Made by a program: the position numbers and the translations under genes
Assembly (NCBI GenBank): GCA_016935015.1
Contig: JAFGRT010000111.1
Coordinates: forward strand, 1-34,332
Source: Acidobacteriota bacterium
GTDB lineage: Bacteria > Acidobacteriota > JAAYUB01
Reading direction: 5' to 3'
Length of the DNA stretch: 34,332 nt
Shown here: one piece after another, positions 1 through 8,028 of the stretch
Layout: each line of letters opens with the position of its first letter
How positions within the stretch are numbered: the stretch's first letter is position 1
Notes under the pieces: model-generated
Seen by the model: the letters and a program-made list of their open reading frames with translations, nothing else
Databases searched by the model: none
What the model was told of the DNA's origin: nothing

Positions 1-359
1 CCCTGCTCGGGGAGCCGGGTGGTGAATTCCCAGGGTGCCACTTCCGGTTGCGCATTGGTCAGGGCGGCCAGTAGCGCCGATTTGCCGGCGTTGGGCGGGC
101 CCACCAACACCACACGGCCGGCCCCCTCGCGGGGAATATTGGACGGATCATGTCGTTTCGCCGCTTTCCCCTTTTTCTGGGTTTCCTTGCGCAGCTGGGC
201 GATTTTGCGTTTGATGTCGGCCTGCAGCTTTTCCGTCCCCTTGTGCTTGGGAATCAGGGACATCATCTCCTGCAGCGCAGCCAGCTTGTCGTCGGGCTGG
301 GTGGCCCGTTTGTAGCGCTGTTCCGCTTCCAGATACTGGGGCGTCAGATTGGCCGGCAT
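1..359 (-). CDS. GTPase of the Obg/DRG type, N-terminal part (cut by window edge)
   Basis: Read leftward from the ATG at 357-359, this gives 119 residues before the window ends. The first ~85 residues are a charged helical region (MPANLTPQYLEAEQRYKR..., then a Lys-rich stretch). A Walker A/G1 loop GPPNAGKS follows at about residues 92-99 and then the start of the switch region. A helical N-terminus before a G domain beginning GxPNxGKS is typical of Obg/DRG-like GTPases that carry a C-terminal TGS domain, but the rest of the G domain and any TGS domain lie outside the window. A purine-rich GGAGAGAG lies just upstream of the start. The gene diverges from the tat operon and has its own candidate promoter. 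The role is unknown; related proteins act on ribosomes. Confidence 0.72.
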   Translation of the reverse strand, partial: MPANLTPQYLEAEQRYKRATQPDDKLAALQEMMSLIPKHKGTEKLQADIKRKIAQLRKETQKKGKAAKRHDPSNIPREGAGRVVLVGPPNAGKSALLAALTNAQPEVAPWEFTTRLPEQ

Positions 360-380
360 GGGACTCTCTCCACGGGGTCT

Positions 381-409
381 ATTATACGAATTCAACGCCG
401 GGATGAAAA
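381..409 (-). promoter_or_regulatory. Candidate sigma-70-type promoter for the GTPase gene
   Basis: On the minus strand a perfect -10 TATAAT (386 down to 381) lies 17 bp from TTTTCA (409 to 404), which matches four of six -35 bases. Transcription would begin near 374, leaving a leader of about 15 bases before the ATG at 359. Seen by eye only. Confidence 0.5.
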
Positions 410-514
410 GCTCTTTCGACCGCCGGGGGCGCGGATGAAAAGAGAGAGTATCTGTCTGAGAAGACGCTTTTTCGCTGCCTCCCGGCCGGAGATGTGGTGC
501 CCCGAAAACAATAT

Positions 515-543
515 TTGGCGGGTACCCGGAAAACTGATATAAT
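515..543 (+). promoter_or_regulatory. Sigma-70-type promoter of the tat operon
   Basis: TTGGCG (515-520), a 17-base spacer and a perfect TATAAT (538-543). The -10 is extended: TG at 535-536 gives TGnTATAAT. The predicted start near 550 leaves about 30 bases of leader before tatA/B. It diverges from the promoter at 381-409, so the 220-base gap is a shared promoter region. Confidence 0.65.
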
Positions 544-579
544 AACGTACCGTTCGCGGCGGGGTGAGGTCCCGAAGCC

Positions 580-864
580 ATGAATTTTGGTTTGCCCGAA
601 ATGCTGATCATCTTCATTCTGGCGTTGCTGTTGTTCGGGCCGCGCAAACTGCCTGAAATCGGTCGCACCGTCGGCCGGGCCATGGCGGAATTCCGCCGGG
701 CTTCGGATGAGCTGAAAACCTCCCTGATTCAGGAAGTGGAAATGGAAGAAAACACCGGAATCAGGGAATTGAAAGAGGACCTCAGCCAGATCCGCCGCGA
801 CCTGGACGATGCCTCCAAATCACTCACGGATTTTGACGATATCAAGAAAGACCTGAAGGGCTGA
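580..864 (+). CDS. tatA: Twin-arginine translocase subunit, TatA/TatB family
   Basis: This 94-residue membrane protein of the Tat system exports folded proteins across the inner membrane. One N-terminal transmembrane helix (about residues 5-20, LPEMLIIFILALLLFGP) ends in the conserved FG hinge. An amphipathic helix follows (RKLPEIGRTVGRAMAEFRRA) and then an acidic coiled-coil-like tail. The FGPRKLPEIGR signature is diagnostic of the family. The longer charged tail leaves it open whether it works as TatA or TatB; no second homologue is in the window. Its TGA overlaps the ATG of tatC by one base, so the two are probably translationally coupled. The gene symbol is the family default. Confidence 0.9.
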   Translation: MNFGLPEMLIIFILALLLFGPRKLPEIGRTVGRAMAEFRRASDELKTSLIQEVEMEENTGIRELKEDLSQIRRDLDDASKSLTDFDDIKKDLKG

Positions 865-1673
865 TGCGTAAACGGGTGGAAGCGGAAAATCGGCAACATG
901 ACGCCGAAGGCCACGACAACGAATCCGGTTTTCAGCGAATGACCATCCTGGAACACCTGGAGGAGCTGCGGCGGCGTCTGATCCGGGCGCTGGCGGCGGT
1001 CGGACTGATTTTTCTGGCCACCTACGCCATTCATGAGCAGCTGTTCGAACTCGTAGCCAAGCCCCTGACCCAGTTTCTGCCCGAGGACGGCCGCCTCGTT
1101 TATCTGAAGTTGCAGGAGCCGTTCATCCTGTATATCAAGGTGGCCGTCGTCTCGGCGATTGTTCTGGCAGCACCCTACATCCTCTACCAGATCTGGCTGT
1201 TCATCGCGCCGGGTCTTTATCGTCACGAGAAACGCTACGTTATCCCGTTCATCATTTTCTCGTCAGCGCTGTTCATGTCCGGTTGCAGCTTCGCCTATTT
1301 CATCGCCTTTCCCAACGCCTGTGCCTTTTTCATCGATTTGGGCAATCCGTATACGCCCAATATCGCCATCGATATGTTTTTTGACTTGGCCATGTTCATC
1401 ATCCTGGGCATGGGTGCCGTTTTCCAGTTGCCCCTGATCATCGTGTTTCTGGCTCTGATGGGGGTGGTCACACCCCGTTTCCTGATCCAGAAATTCCGCC
1501 ATGCCATTCTTATCATTTTCATCATCGCCGCGGTAATCTCACCGACGACCGACGCGGTAAACCTGTTTCTTTTTGCCGGTCCCATGATTCTGCTCTATAT
1601 CATCAGTATCGGGCTCTGCTGGCTCATCGCCCGGCGGCGGGACAAGCAGCGGCAGGAGAGTACCGCTGGCTGA
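864..1673 (+). CDS. tatC: Twin-arginine translocase receptor subunit TatC
   Basis: TatC is the multi-spanning core that recognises twin-arginine signal peptides. The protein has 269 residues. After a hydrophilic extension of about 25 residues comes the signature MTILEHLEELRRRLIRAL, followed by alternating hydrophobic helices, including YIKVAVVSAIVLAAPYILYQ and the conserved loop WLFIAPGLYRHEKRYV. The chosen start overlaps the tatA/B stop (TGATG). An internal ATG near 939, just before the signature, is an alternative that would remove the extension. Predicted Tat cargo occurs in this window at 14251 and 25935. Confidence 0.95.
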   Translation: MRKRVEAENRQHDAEGHDNESGFQRMTILEHLEELRRRLIRALAAVGLIFLATYAIHEQLFELVAKPLTQFLPEDGRLVYLKLQEPFILYIKVAVVSAIVLAAPYILYQIWLFIAPGLYRHEKRYVIPFIIFSSALFMSGCSFAYFIAFPNACAFFIDLGNPYTPNIAIDMFFDLAMFIILGMGAVFQLPLIIVFLALMGVVTPRFLIQKFRHAILIIFIIAAVISPTTDAVNLFLFAGPMILLYIISIGLCWLIARRRDKQRQESTAG

Positions 1674-1741
1674 GCGCCGGACCGGCCCCTCATTTCCTCG
1701 CCACAAGGCGAAGAAGGCCGGCCGCAGCACCTCCCAAGAAA

Positions 1742-2686
1742 ATGGCCGGTGGTGATGAACGAAAGCGCGATATGCACGCAGTCCCAGAAAAAAGCATCTG
1801 CCTGGTGGCACTGGATATCGACGGTACGCTGTCCGACACCCAGTACCGCATTCCGCCGGCCAATCGCCAGGCGATACAGGATTTGAGGGACGCCGGTATC
1901 ATCGTTGTCCTGGCTACCGGGCGGCGGTTTGCCAGTGCCGTCCGTTTTGCCCGGGCCGTCGGCGTGACGGCGGCGGGTATCTTTCAGAACGGGGCCGTCA
2001 TCAAGGATATCCGCAGCCGGCAACTGGTCTTCTGGCAGGGCCTGTCACCGTCGTTGGTACGCCATGTGCTGAAAATGGGCCGCATGGAGGGTTTCTCGCC
2101 GCTGGTTTTTTTCGGACCGGATGGACCCGGGCGTATTCTGCTGGAAGAGCGACGCCTTACCCATTGCCCGCTGGAAGCGTATCTCATGCGCAGCTGGGAC
2201 GATGTGGTCGTTATCCCCTGCCTGGCCGAGACCGATCTGTCCAACGTGGTCCAGGTCATGTTCTGCGGACCGGTGGCGGCCATGCGCCGGTTGGCCGAGC
2301 GGTTGCGGAACAGGCTGGAGCGGGACGCCAATATTTTCCTGACGGAGTATCCGCAGCGGGATCTGACCCTACTGGACGTGATGCACTGGAGCGTCTCCAA
2401 GGGAGATGCCCTGCGACGGGTGGCGGGGATCTACGGATTGCCGTTGCGGCAGACGGCAGCCATCGGTGATAATTTCAACGACCTCGAAATGCTGCAGGCG
2501 GCGGGACTGGCCCTGGTGATGGGCAATGCGGATGAAAGACTGCGGGCCCGTTTCCGGAATGTGCTGCCCGATTGCGCCGCCGGCGGAGTGGCGTGGGGGA
2601 TCTGGCGGTATATTCTGCCGCGTGAGGACCGTCTGACGGAGTGGTTTCCGGCGCAAAACCCCACCGGGAAGGAGGAACATGGCTAG
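1742..2686 (+). CDS. HAD-superfamily hydrolase, Cof-like (type IIB)
   Basis: All four HAD motifs are visible: LDIDGTLSD (nucleophile Asp) near residue 24, LATGR (motif II), SKGDALRRVAG (motif III Lys) and GDNFNDLEML (motif IV). The large cap between motifs II and III is typical of Cof-type sugar-phosphate or nucleotide phosphatases. The substrate cannot be told. The start is uncertain: the ATG at 1742 has no clear ribosome site, and an ATG at 1772 (MHAVPEK) is equally possible. The gene lies 68 bases after tatC and overlaps mutL by 8 bases, so it is probably in the same operon. Confidence 0.88.
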   Translation: MAGGDERKRDMHAVPEKSICLVALDIDGTLSDTQYRIPPANRQAIQDLRDAGIIVVLATGRRFASAVRFARAVGVTAAGIFQNGAVIKDIRSRQLVFWQGLSPSLVRHVLKMGRMEGFSPLVFFGPDGPGRILLEERRLTHCPLEAYLMRSWDDVVVIPCLAETDLSNVVQVMFCGPVAAMRRLAERLRNRLERDANIFLTEYPQRDLTLLDVMHWSVSKGDALRRVAGIYGLPLRQTAAIGDNFNDLEMLQAAGLALVMGNADERLRARFRNVLPDCAAGGVAWGIWRYILPREDRLTEWFPAQNPTGKEEHG

Positions 2687-4538
2687 GATCCGGGTTCTAC
2701 CCGCCAGTATCATCAACAAGATCGCCGCGGGCGAAATCGTCGAGCGGCCGGCATCGGTGGTAAAGGAACTGCTGGAGAACTCCCTGGATGCCGGGGCCGG
2801 CCGGATCGAGATCACGGTGGATGGGGGCGGCAAGACGCTGATGAGCGTTCGTGACGACGGGGAAGGGATGACCCGTGACGACGCCCTGCTGGCGTTCGAG
2901 CACCATGCCACCAGCAAGATCCGGACCGCAGATGACCTGGCCAGTGTCTGCAGTCTCGGTTTTCGGGGCGAGGCGTTGCCTTCCATCGCCGCCGTTTCGC
3001 GGCTGTCCTTGCGGACCGTGGCACGATCCTCGTCCGAGGGCGCCGTGCACGTCGGCACCCTGGTGGAGATTCATGGCGGGGTAGTGCGCGAAGTCAAGGA
3101 TATCGCCTGGGCGGAGGGCACCGAAATCACGGTGCGTCAGTTGTTTTACAACACGCCGGCCCGTAAAAAGTTCTTACGGGCCGAGAGCACCGAGAGCGCC
3201 CATATTGTGCGCCTGGTCATGCATTACGCATTCGCCAATCCGGCCGTCGCCTTCTGTCTTACAAACAACGGGCGGCGCAGTATCGACGCGCCACCTGTGA
3301 AAGCGCTTTCCGAGAGAATTCATCAGCTCTTCGGCGAACAGTTCCTGGAGCGGATGATCCCGCTGGACAAGTCATGGGAAGGCGTACGCGTATGGGGCAT
3401 GATCTCCCGCCCTGAGCAGCGACGCTCCGGCACCGATGCCCAGTATTACTTTGTCAACGGCCGCATGGTCCGGGACCGGCTCCTCACGGCTACCCTCTCG
3501 AAGGTGTACCGGGACATCCTGCCGGTGGGCACGTACCCCACGGCCATTCTTTTTCTGGAAATCCCGCCGGAGGAGATCGACGTCAACGTGCATCCGGCCA
3601 AAACGGAGATCCGTTTCCGTCAGCCCTGGCCGGTGCAAAATTTTTTCCGTTCCGTCATCCAGGAAACGCTGCAGGGGCATCGCGCTTTCGCCGCCTATCG
3701 TTTCCCTGCTGAACCGGCATCCGCCGCGTCGGCTGACGACACCGTCGATCCGGCCGAGTCCTACCGCTCGCGGGTCGCCCAGCGGCTCGATAGCATTTAC
3801 GAAACAAGCGGGAAGTCCTTCCTACAAGCGGCGGCCGGTCATCCCCGGCTGAATTTTCCCTTGCCGGAATCCCGCTTCTCCACGCCGGCTGAGGTCGAAC
3901 CGGCAATGGGCGGCGAAGTCCAGGGGGGGGGAGCCGCGGCCGCCGGGCCGGTGACGGAGCCGACCATCTGGACGGTTTTGGGGCAGTGGCGGGACAGCTA
4001 TATCGTGGCCGCCACACCCGATGAGCTCATGATCATCGATCAGCACGTCGCCCATGAACGCGTTCTCTATGAGGATTACCTCAGGCAGATGGCTGCCGGC
4101 GACGTACCCCGCCAGAAATTGCTGGTTCCTCTGCAACTGGAGCTTACTTCGGAACAGTTGCTCCTGTTTGATCGTCTGCAGGAACGGTTCATCGCCAATG
4201 GATTCGAGATGGAGCCTTTTGGTGCCCGGTCCTTACTGGTCAAAGCCATTCCGGCCCTGGCCAGCCACTGTGAGGTGGAACAGCTGGTCTTCGAAATTCT
4301 GGAGCGGATTGAGGACGAGGGCGATAATTTCGCCGTGGCCGATATCCAGGAGCGGGTGGCCGCCGGGCTGGCCTGCCGGGCGGCGGTTAAAATCAACACG
4401 CCGTTGCATGCCGAGAAAATGGATTTCCTGGTGCACCGCCTGCTGGCGACGGAAAACCCCATGAGTTGCCCCCACGGGCGGCCAGTGGTGCTGCGCATTC
4501 ATATCCGGGACCTGGAAAAAAACTTCCTGCGGGTCTGA
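2679..4538 (+). CDS. mutL: DNA mismatch repair protein MutL, endonuclease type
   Basis: This 619-residue GHKL ATPase links mismatch recognition by MutS to strand incision. N-terminal motifs: GEIVERPASVVKELLENSLDAG, DDGEGM and LGFRGEALPSIAAVS. A poorly conserved Pro/Ala/Gly-rich linker spans roughly residues 340-425. The C-terminal dimerisation domain keeps the endonuclease signature DQHVAHERVLYE (residues 454-465, matching DQHA-x2-E-x4-E with Ala to Val), an ACR motif, CPHGRP (Cys597) and a terminal FLR. This predicts a nicking MutL, as in bacteria without MutH. The start has a strong GGAGG and sits inside the end of the HAD gene. A run of nine G at 3923-3931 lies in the linker. Confidence 0.95.
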   Translation: MARIRVLPASIINKIAAGEIVERPASVVKELLENSLDAGAGRIEITVDGGGKTLMSVRDDGEGMTRDDALLAFEHHATSKIRTADDLASVCSLGFRGEALPSIAAVSRLSLRTVARSSSEGAVHVGTLVEIHGGVVREVKDIAWAEGTEITVRQLFYNTPARKKFLRAESTESAHIVRLVMHYAFANPAVAFCLTNNGRRSIDAPPVKALSERIHQLFGEQFLERMIPLDKSWEGVRVWGMISRPEQRRSGTDAQYYFVNGRMVRDRLLTATLSKVYRDILPVGTYPTAILFLEIPPEEIDVNVHPAKTEIRFRQPWPVQNFFRSVIQETLQGHRAFAAYRFPAEPASAASADDTVDPAESYRSRVAQRLDSIYETSGKSFLQAAAGHPRLNFPLPESRFSTPAEVEPAMGGEVQGGGAAAAGPVTEPTIWTVLGQWRDSYIVAATPDELMIIDQHVAHERVLYEDYLRQMAAGDVPRQKLLVPLQLELTSEQLLLFDRLQERFIANGFEMEPFGARSLLVKAIPALASHCEVEQLVFEILERIEDEGDNFAVADIQERVAAGLACRAAVKINTPLHAEKMDFLVHRLLATENPMSCPHGRPVVLRIHIRDLEKNFLRV

Positions 4539-5291
4539 TCAGGCCAGGATCGAATATCCCCCATCCACAATGATGGTCTGGCCGTGAATCATTTCGGCCA
4601 GGGAAGTGCACAGAAAGTAGACGACATTGGCCACGTCTTCCGGCGTTGTCAGGCGTCCGGCAGGCGTCCGCTGCCGTGAGTGCGCCAGCAGCGTGTCCCG
4701 GTTGGGGAAATGCTTGAGGGCATCCGTATCCACTACTCCGGCGGAAACAACGTTCACATTGATTTTCTTCGGGGCCAATTCTACCGCCAGATGACGCACC
4801 AGGGACTCCAGTGCCGCCTTGGAGGCGCCGACGGCGGCGTAATTGGGAATGGCCCGTATCGCCCCCAGACTGGACACGGCCACGATCGTGCCGCGCCGGC
4901 CCGTCATGAGCCTGACGGCCTGTTGGGTGAGGTGCATCAGGGCGCTGGCGTTGATGTTCATGGTCCACTGCCAGTGCCTTTCAGTGAGCTCAAGGGCCGG
5001 CTTGAGCACACCCGAGGCGGCATTACTGACGAGGATATCCAGCCGTCCGAACTCCATGGCGATTTTTTCAAAAATACAGGCGATATGACCCTCGTCGGCC
5101 ACGTTGCCGCGGATGATCAGCGCGCGGACGCCATGGGCCTCGATTTCGCGGGCCGTCTCCTGAGCCGTCCGCTTGTTGCGGAAATAGTTGATGGCAACAT
5201 GGACCCCCTCAGCGGCCAGTCGCAAAGCGATGGCCCGGCCGATGCCCCGTGACGCTCCGGTGACCAATGCATATTTACCCTTGAGATTCAT
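4539..5291 (-). CDS. fabL: Enoyl-[ACP] reductase III (FabL-type SDR)
   Basis: This short-chain dehydrogenase of 250 residues is predicted to reduce enoyl-ACP in fatty acid elongation with NAD(P)H. The nucleotide-binding motif TGASRGIG is at residues 11-18, followed by SNAASGVLKPALEL and NINASALMH. The catalytic pair is Y151-x6-K158, the enoyl-reductase spacing, not the Y-x3-K of ordinary SDRs. HFPNRDTLLAHSRQRTPAGR and GQTIIVDGGYS closely follow Bacillus FabL as I remember it. The ATG at 5291 is chosen because GGAGGAG lies 6-7 bases upstream. An ATG 15 bases earlier (5306) would place that ribosome site inside the gene. Its stop abuts the mutL stop. A divergent promoter pair separates it from feoA. 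Confidence 0.88.
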   Translation of the reverse strand: MNLKGKYALVTGASRGIGRAIALRLAAEGVHVAINYFRNKRTAQETAREIEAHGVRALIIRGNVADEGHIACIFEKIAMEFGRLDILVSNAASGVLKPALELTERHWQWTMNINASALMHLTQQAVRLMTGRRGTIVAVSSLGAIRAIPNYAAVGASKAALESLVRHLAVELAPKKINVNVVSAGVVDTDALKHFPNRDTLLAHSRQRTPAGRLTTPEDVANVVYFLCTSLAEMIHGQTIIVDGGYSILA

Positions 5292-5355
5292 GATCCACTC
5301 CTCCATGACGGATCATTTGGCCGGAACGGGTCCGACGACTGAAAAAGTGCGGGTT

Positions 5356-5384
5356 ATTGTACTTGACAACCGCTGGGGATGCAA
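5356..5384 (-). promoter_or_regulatory. Candidate sigma-70-type promoter for fabL
   Basis: On the minus strand TTGCAT (5384-5379), a 17-base spacer, and TACAAT (5361-5356). The predicted start near 5349 gives a leader of about 58 bases to the ATG at 5291. Confidence 0.5.
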
Positions 5385-5423
5385 TCCATCATCTGCCGAA
5401 TGTGAAATCCATGAAAAAAACCC

Positions 5424-5452
5424 TTGAAATCCGATCAGAAGTCCGCTATAAA
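5424..5452 (+). promoter_or_regulatory. Sigma-70-type promoter of feoA-feoB-dtxR
   Basis: TTGAAA (5424-5429), an exact 17-base spacer and TATAAA (5447-5452). The DtxR-type operator begins at the next base, so a bound repressor would cover the start site. The leader from about 5459 to 5544 is close to 85 bases. Confidence 0.65.
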
Positions 5453-5470
5453 TTAGGTGTGCCTAACTTA
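5453..5470. promoter_or_regulatory. DtxR/IdeR-type iron-responsive operator
   Basis: TTAGG-TGTG-CCTAA (5453-5466) is a perfect interrupted palindrome, extended rightward by CTTA. It closely matches the known DtxR/IdeR consensus TTAGGTTAGCCTAACCTAA. It directly follows the -10 box of the feo promoter, and the operon encodes a DtxR-family protein. The simplest reading is iron-dependent autorepression. No similar palindrome was seen upstream of the ferritin/encapsulin genes. Confidence 0.75.
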
Positions 5471-5544
5471 TGCTCCGGAGACCGGACATCGGCTGAAGGA
5501 TCTGCGGAACACAATGGCGGCAGAGGGCACAGAAAGGTCATGAA

Positions 5545-5769
5545 ATGACGCTGGACAAGCTGCAAATGGGAACGAGCGCCAGGCTGATGCACATTGATTC
5601 TTCGGCGACCTTGCGCAGCCGGCTGCTGGAGCTGGGTCTGACCCCCGGCACCGATGTTTCCATTGTTCGCGTAGCCCCTATGGGCGACCCAATCGAAGTG
5701 AAAGTGCGGGGCTATCGCCTGACCCTCCGAAAAAAAGATGCCGCACTCATTAACTGCCAGAAAATCTGA
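5545..5769 (+). CDS. feoA: Ferrous iron transport accessory protein FeoA
   Basis: This small SH3-like cytoplasmic protein (74 residues) supports FeoB in Fe2+ uptake. Typical FeoA features: an opening L-x-x-L-x-x-G stretch (TLDKLQMGTSARLMHI), RLLELGLTPGTDVSIVRVAPMGDPIEVKVRGYRLTLRKKDA and a short end. The start has weak Shine-Dalgarno matches (GAAAGGTCATGAA). The end overlaps feoB by 32 bases, implying translational coupling. It is the first gene after the DtxR-type operator. Confidence 0.93.
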   Translation: MTLDKLQMGTSARLMHIDSSATLRSRLLELGLTPGTDVSIVRVAPMGDPIEVKVRGYRLTLRKKDAALINCQKI

Positions 5770-7975
5770 GTCCGTTCCCAAACTATCTGACATCAGCCTG
5801 CCGGTGGATGCACCTTTGACCGTGGCCATCGCGGGTAATCCCAATGCCGGAAAAACCACCCTGTTCAATGCCCTCACGGGTGCCAACGCCAAGATCGGCA
5901 ATTATCCCGGTATCACCGTCGAGCGGCGGATGGGTCTGCTGGAGTTGCCTCGGGCCGGTCTCGTCGAACTCGTGGATATTCCCGGCACCTACAGCCTGAC
6001 GGCCCGGTCCGCCGATGAGGAAGTGGCCATCATCGAACTGCTGGGCCGTAAAGGTTTCAAGCGGCCCGACGCGGCCATCGTCGTCCTGGATGCCACGGCC
6101 CTTGAACGCAACCTTTTTCTGCTGATGCAGGTGCTGGAATTCGAAGTGCCGGTGATCGCCGCCATCAATATGCTGGACGCGGCGCACAAGGATTGTATCG
6201 AGATCGATTTCGAGAGCCTCCAGGAGATATTCCAGGTACCCTTTATCGGGGTCAGTGCCCGAAAGCGGCAAGGGATTGGGGAGTTGAAGGCCGCGCTGGA
6301 TCATTTGCTGGCCACCGGAAAGCCGCCTGTTCCGGAGCGGTGGTTATGGCATCCGCCCGCCGTACTCGAAAAGGATCTGAACCTGCTGGAGCCCGTCCTG
6401 AAACGGGAGCTCGACTTTCTGGAGACGCCCAACCGTCGCCGAGCTTTTGCCCTGTGGTTGCTGATGAGTCTGCGGGAAAACGTGGAGCTGCAGGTGGCGC
6501 CGGTTATCCTGGATGAAGCCCGCCGGGTGCTGAGGCGAATTCGCAAGGCCGGCCGAGACCTGGACCGGGAAGTGATTCTGAAGCGGTATGAATTCATCGA
6601 TTCCCGGTCGGTTGATTATATCCGGCGTCCCTCGGAACAGTGCCGAACACCGTCGGACCGTATCGACACCGTCCTGACCCACCCCGTCTGGGGGTTCCTG
6701 ATTTTCATGTTCATCATGGGCATCATCTTCCAGGCGTTGTTTTCGTGGTCGGATCCCTTTATCAGTCTCCTGGAGCAAGGCTTCGGCGCATTATCGCGCT
6801 GGCTGGAGGTCATTCTCCCTGCGGGTTTTCTCCGGGCGCTCCTCATTGATGGCATCATCGCCGGCGTGGGCGCCGTCGTCGGCTTCCTGCCCCAGATCCT
6901 GTTTCTGTTCCTTTTTATCTCCTTGCTGGAAGGGACCGGCTATCTGGCCCGCGCCGCCTTCATGATCGACGGGGTCATGCGCCGCATCGGGCTGCACGGA
7001 CAGGCCTTCGTCCCCATGCTGAGCGGGTTGGCCTGCGCCGTGCCGGCCATCCTGGCCACGCGGACAATCGAAAGCCGCCGCGACCGGTTGCTGACCCTGA
7101 TGGTGGTGCCTCTCATGAGCTGTTCGGCCCGCCTGCCGGCCTATACCCTGATCATCGGCGCAATATTTCCGGCCACTCAGCAGTGGGGCTTCATCAGTTA
7201 TGGAACCATGATTCTACTGGGAATCTATGTCCTGAGCACCGTCCTGGCTCTGGTGGCCGCCGGCATTCTGGGAAAAACGGTCTTCAAGGGAAAGCCGCAG
7301 CCGCTACTCCTGGAATTGCCTCCCTACCGGTTACCCGACCTAAAATCGTTGGGGATGACCTTGTGGGAGCGGTCGCGGGTGTTTTTGTCCACGGCCGGCA
7401 CCATCATTCTGGTGATGACGGTGATCCTGTGGGTTTTGTTACGTTTTCCGGGGGAAACGCCGGCCGAAATCACCGGCCAGATGGCGCAGGCCCAGGCGGC
7501 CGGGGACGCCACCCGGTTGGAAGCGCTGCAGAACGAAGCCCAGGCGGCCCGTCTGGAAAACAGCTATGCCGGGCAGCTGGGCACCCTGATCGAGCCGGTG
7601 ATCAAGCCCCTGGGATTCGACTGGAAGATCGGCGTCGGCCTCATCGGCGCCTTCGCCGCCCGGGAAGTGTTCGTGTCGACCATGGGTGTGGTGTATGGTA
7701 TCGGCGACGACGGGAACGAGGAATCCACCGGTCTGCGGCAGGCGATGACCGATGCGCGCCGGCCGGATGGGCGGAAAGTCTGGACCCCTCTGACAGGGGT
7801 CAGCCTGATGATCTTTTTCATGATCGCCATGCAATGTATGAGCACCCTGGCTGTGGTGCGCAGCGAAACCAAAAGCTGGAAGTGGACGTTTTTCCTGATC
7901 GCTTATCTGACGGGAACGGCCTATATCGCCTCGCTGTTGGTATACCAGGGCGGGCGCCTGCTGGGGCTGGCGTAG
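5738..7975 (+). CDS. feoB: Ferrous iron transporter FeoB
   Basis: Fe2+ permease with an N-terminal G domain, 745 residues, near the family norm. The G1 loop GNPNAGKT is at residues 33-40, then NYPGITVERR (switch I) and DIPGTYSL (G3). A helical spacer follows, then a polytopic domain with the characteristic FLPQILFLFLFISLLEGTGYLARAAF and GLACAVPAILATRTI segments, MSCSARLPAYTLII, and late helices after a soluble loop (about residues 580-630). The ATG at 5738 lies inside feoA. No other Met precedes the G domain, though a GTG about 22 codons later is possible. It is cotranscribed with feoA and, 53 bases downstream, the DtxR-type gene. Confidence 0.95.
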   Translation: MPHSLTARKSESVPKLSDISLPVDAPLTVAIAGNPNAGKTTLFNALTGANAKIGNYPGITVERRMGLLELPRAGLVELVDIPGTYSLTARSADEEVAIIELLGRKGFKRPDAAIVVLDATALERNLFLLMQVLEFEVPVIAAINMLDAAHKDCIEIDFESLQEIFQVPFIGVSARKRQGIGELKAALDHLLATGKPPVPERWLWHPPAVLEKDLNLLEPVLKRELDFLETPNRRRAFALWLLMSLRENVELQVAPVILDEARRVLRRIRKAGRDLDREVILKRYEFIDSRSVDYIRRPSEQCRTPSDRIDTVLTHPVWGFLIFMFIMGIIFQALFSWSDPFISLLEQGFGALSRWLEVILPAGFLRALLIDGIIAGVGAVVGFLPQILFLFLFISLLEGTGYLARAAFMIDGVMRRIGLHGQAFVPMLSGLACAVPAILATRTIESRRDRLLTLMVVPLMSCSARLPAYTLIIGAIFPATQQWGFISYGTMILLGIYVLSTVLALVAAGILGKTVFKGKPQPLLLELPPYRLPDLKSLGMTLWERSRVFLSTAGTIILVMTVILWVLLRFPGETPAEITGQMAQAQAAGDATRLEALQNEAQAARLENSYAGQLGTLIEPVIKPLGFDWKIGVGLIGAFAAREVFVSTMGVVYGIGDDGNEESTGLRQAMTDARRPDGRKVWTPLTGVSLMIFFMIAMQCMSTLAVVRSETKSWKWTFFLIAYLTGTAYIASLLVYQGGRLLGLA

Positions 7976-8028
7976 TTCGCCGGGGGAGCGGCCGGAATGA
8001 CGCACGAGAACGAGGAGGGTATATACCG

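Noticed and set aside
5363-5368. Consensus TTGACA on the plus strand upstream of feoA
   Set aside because: No -10 box 16-18 bases downstream; the TTGAAA/TATAAA pair at 5424-5452 fits better.
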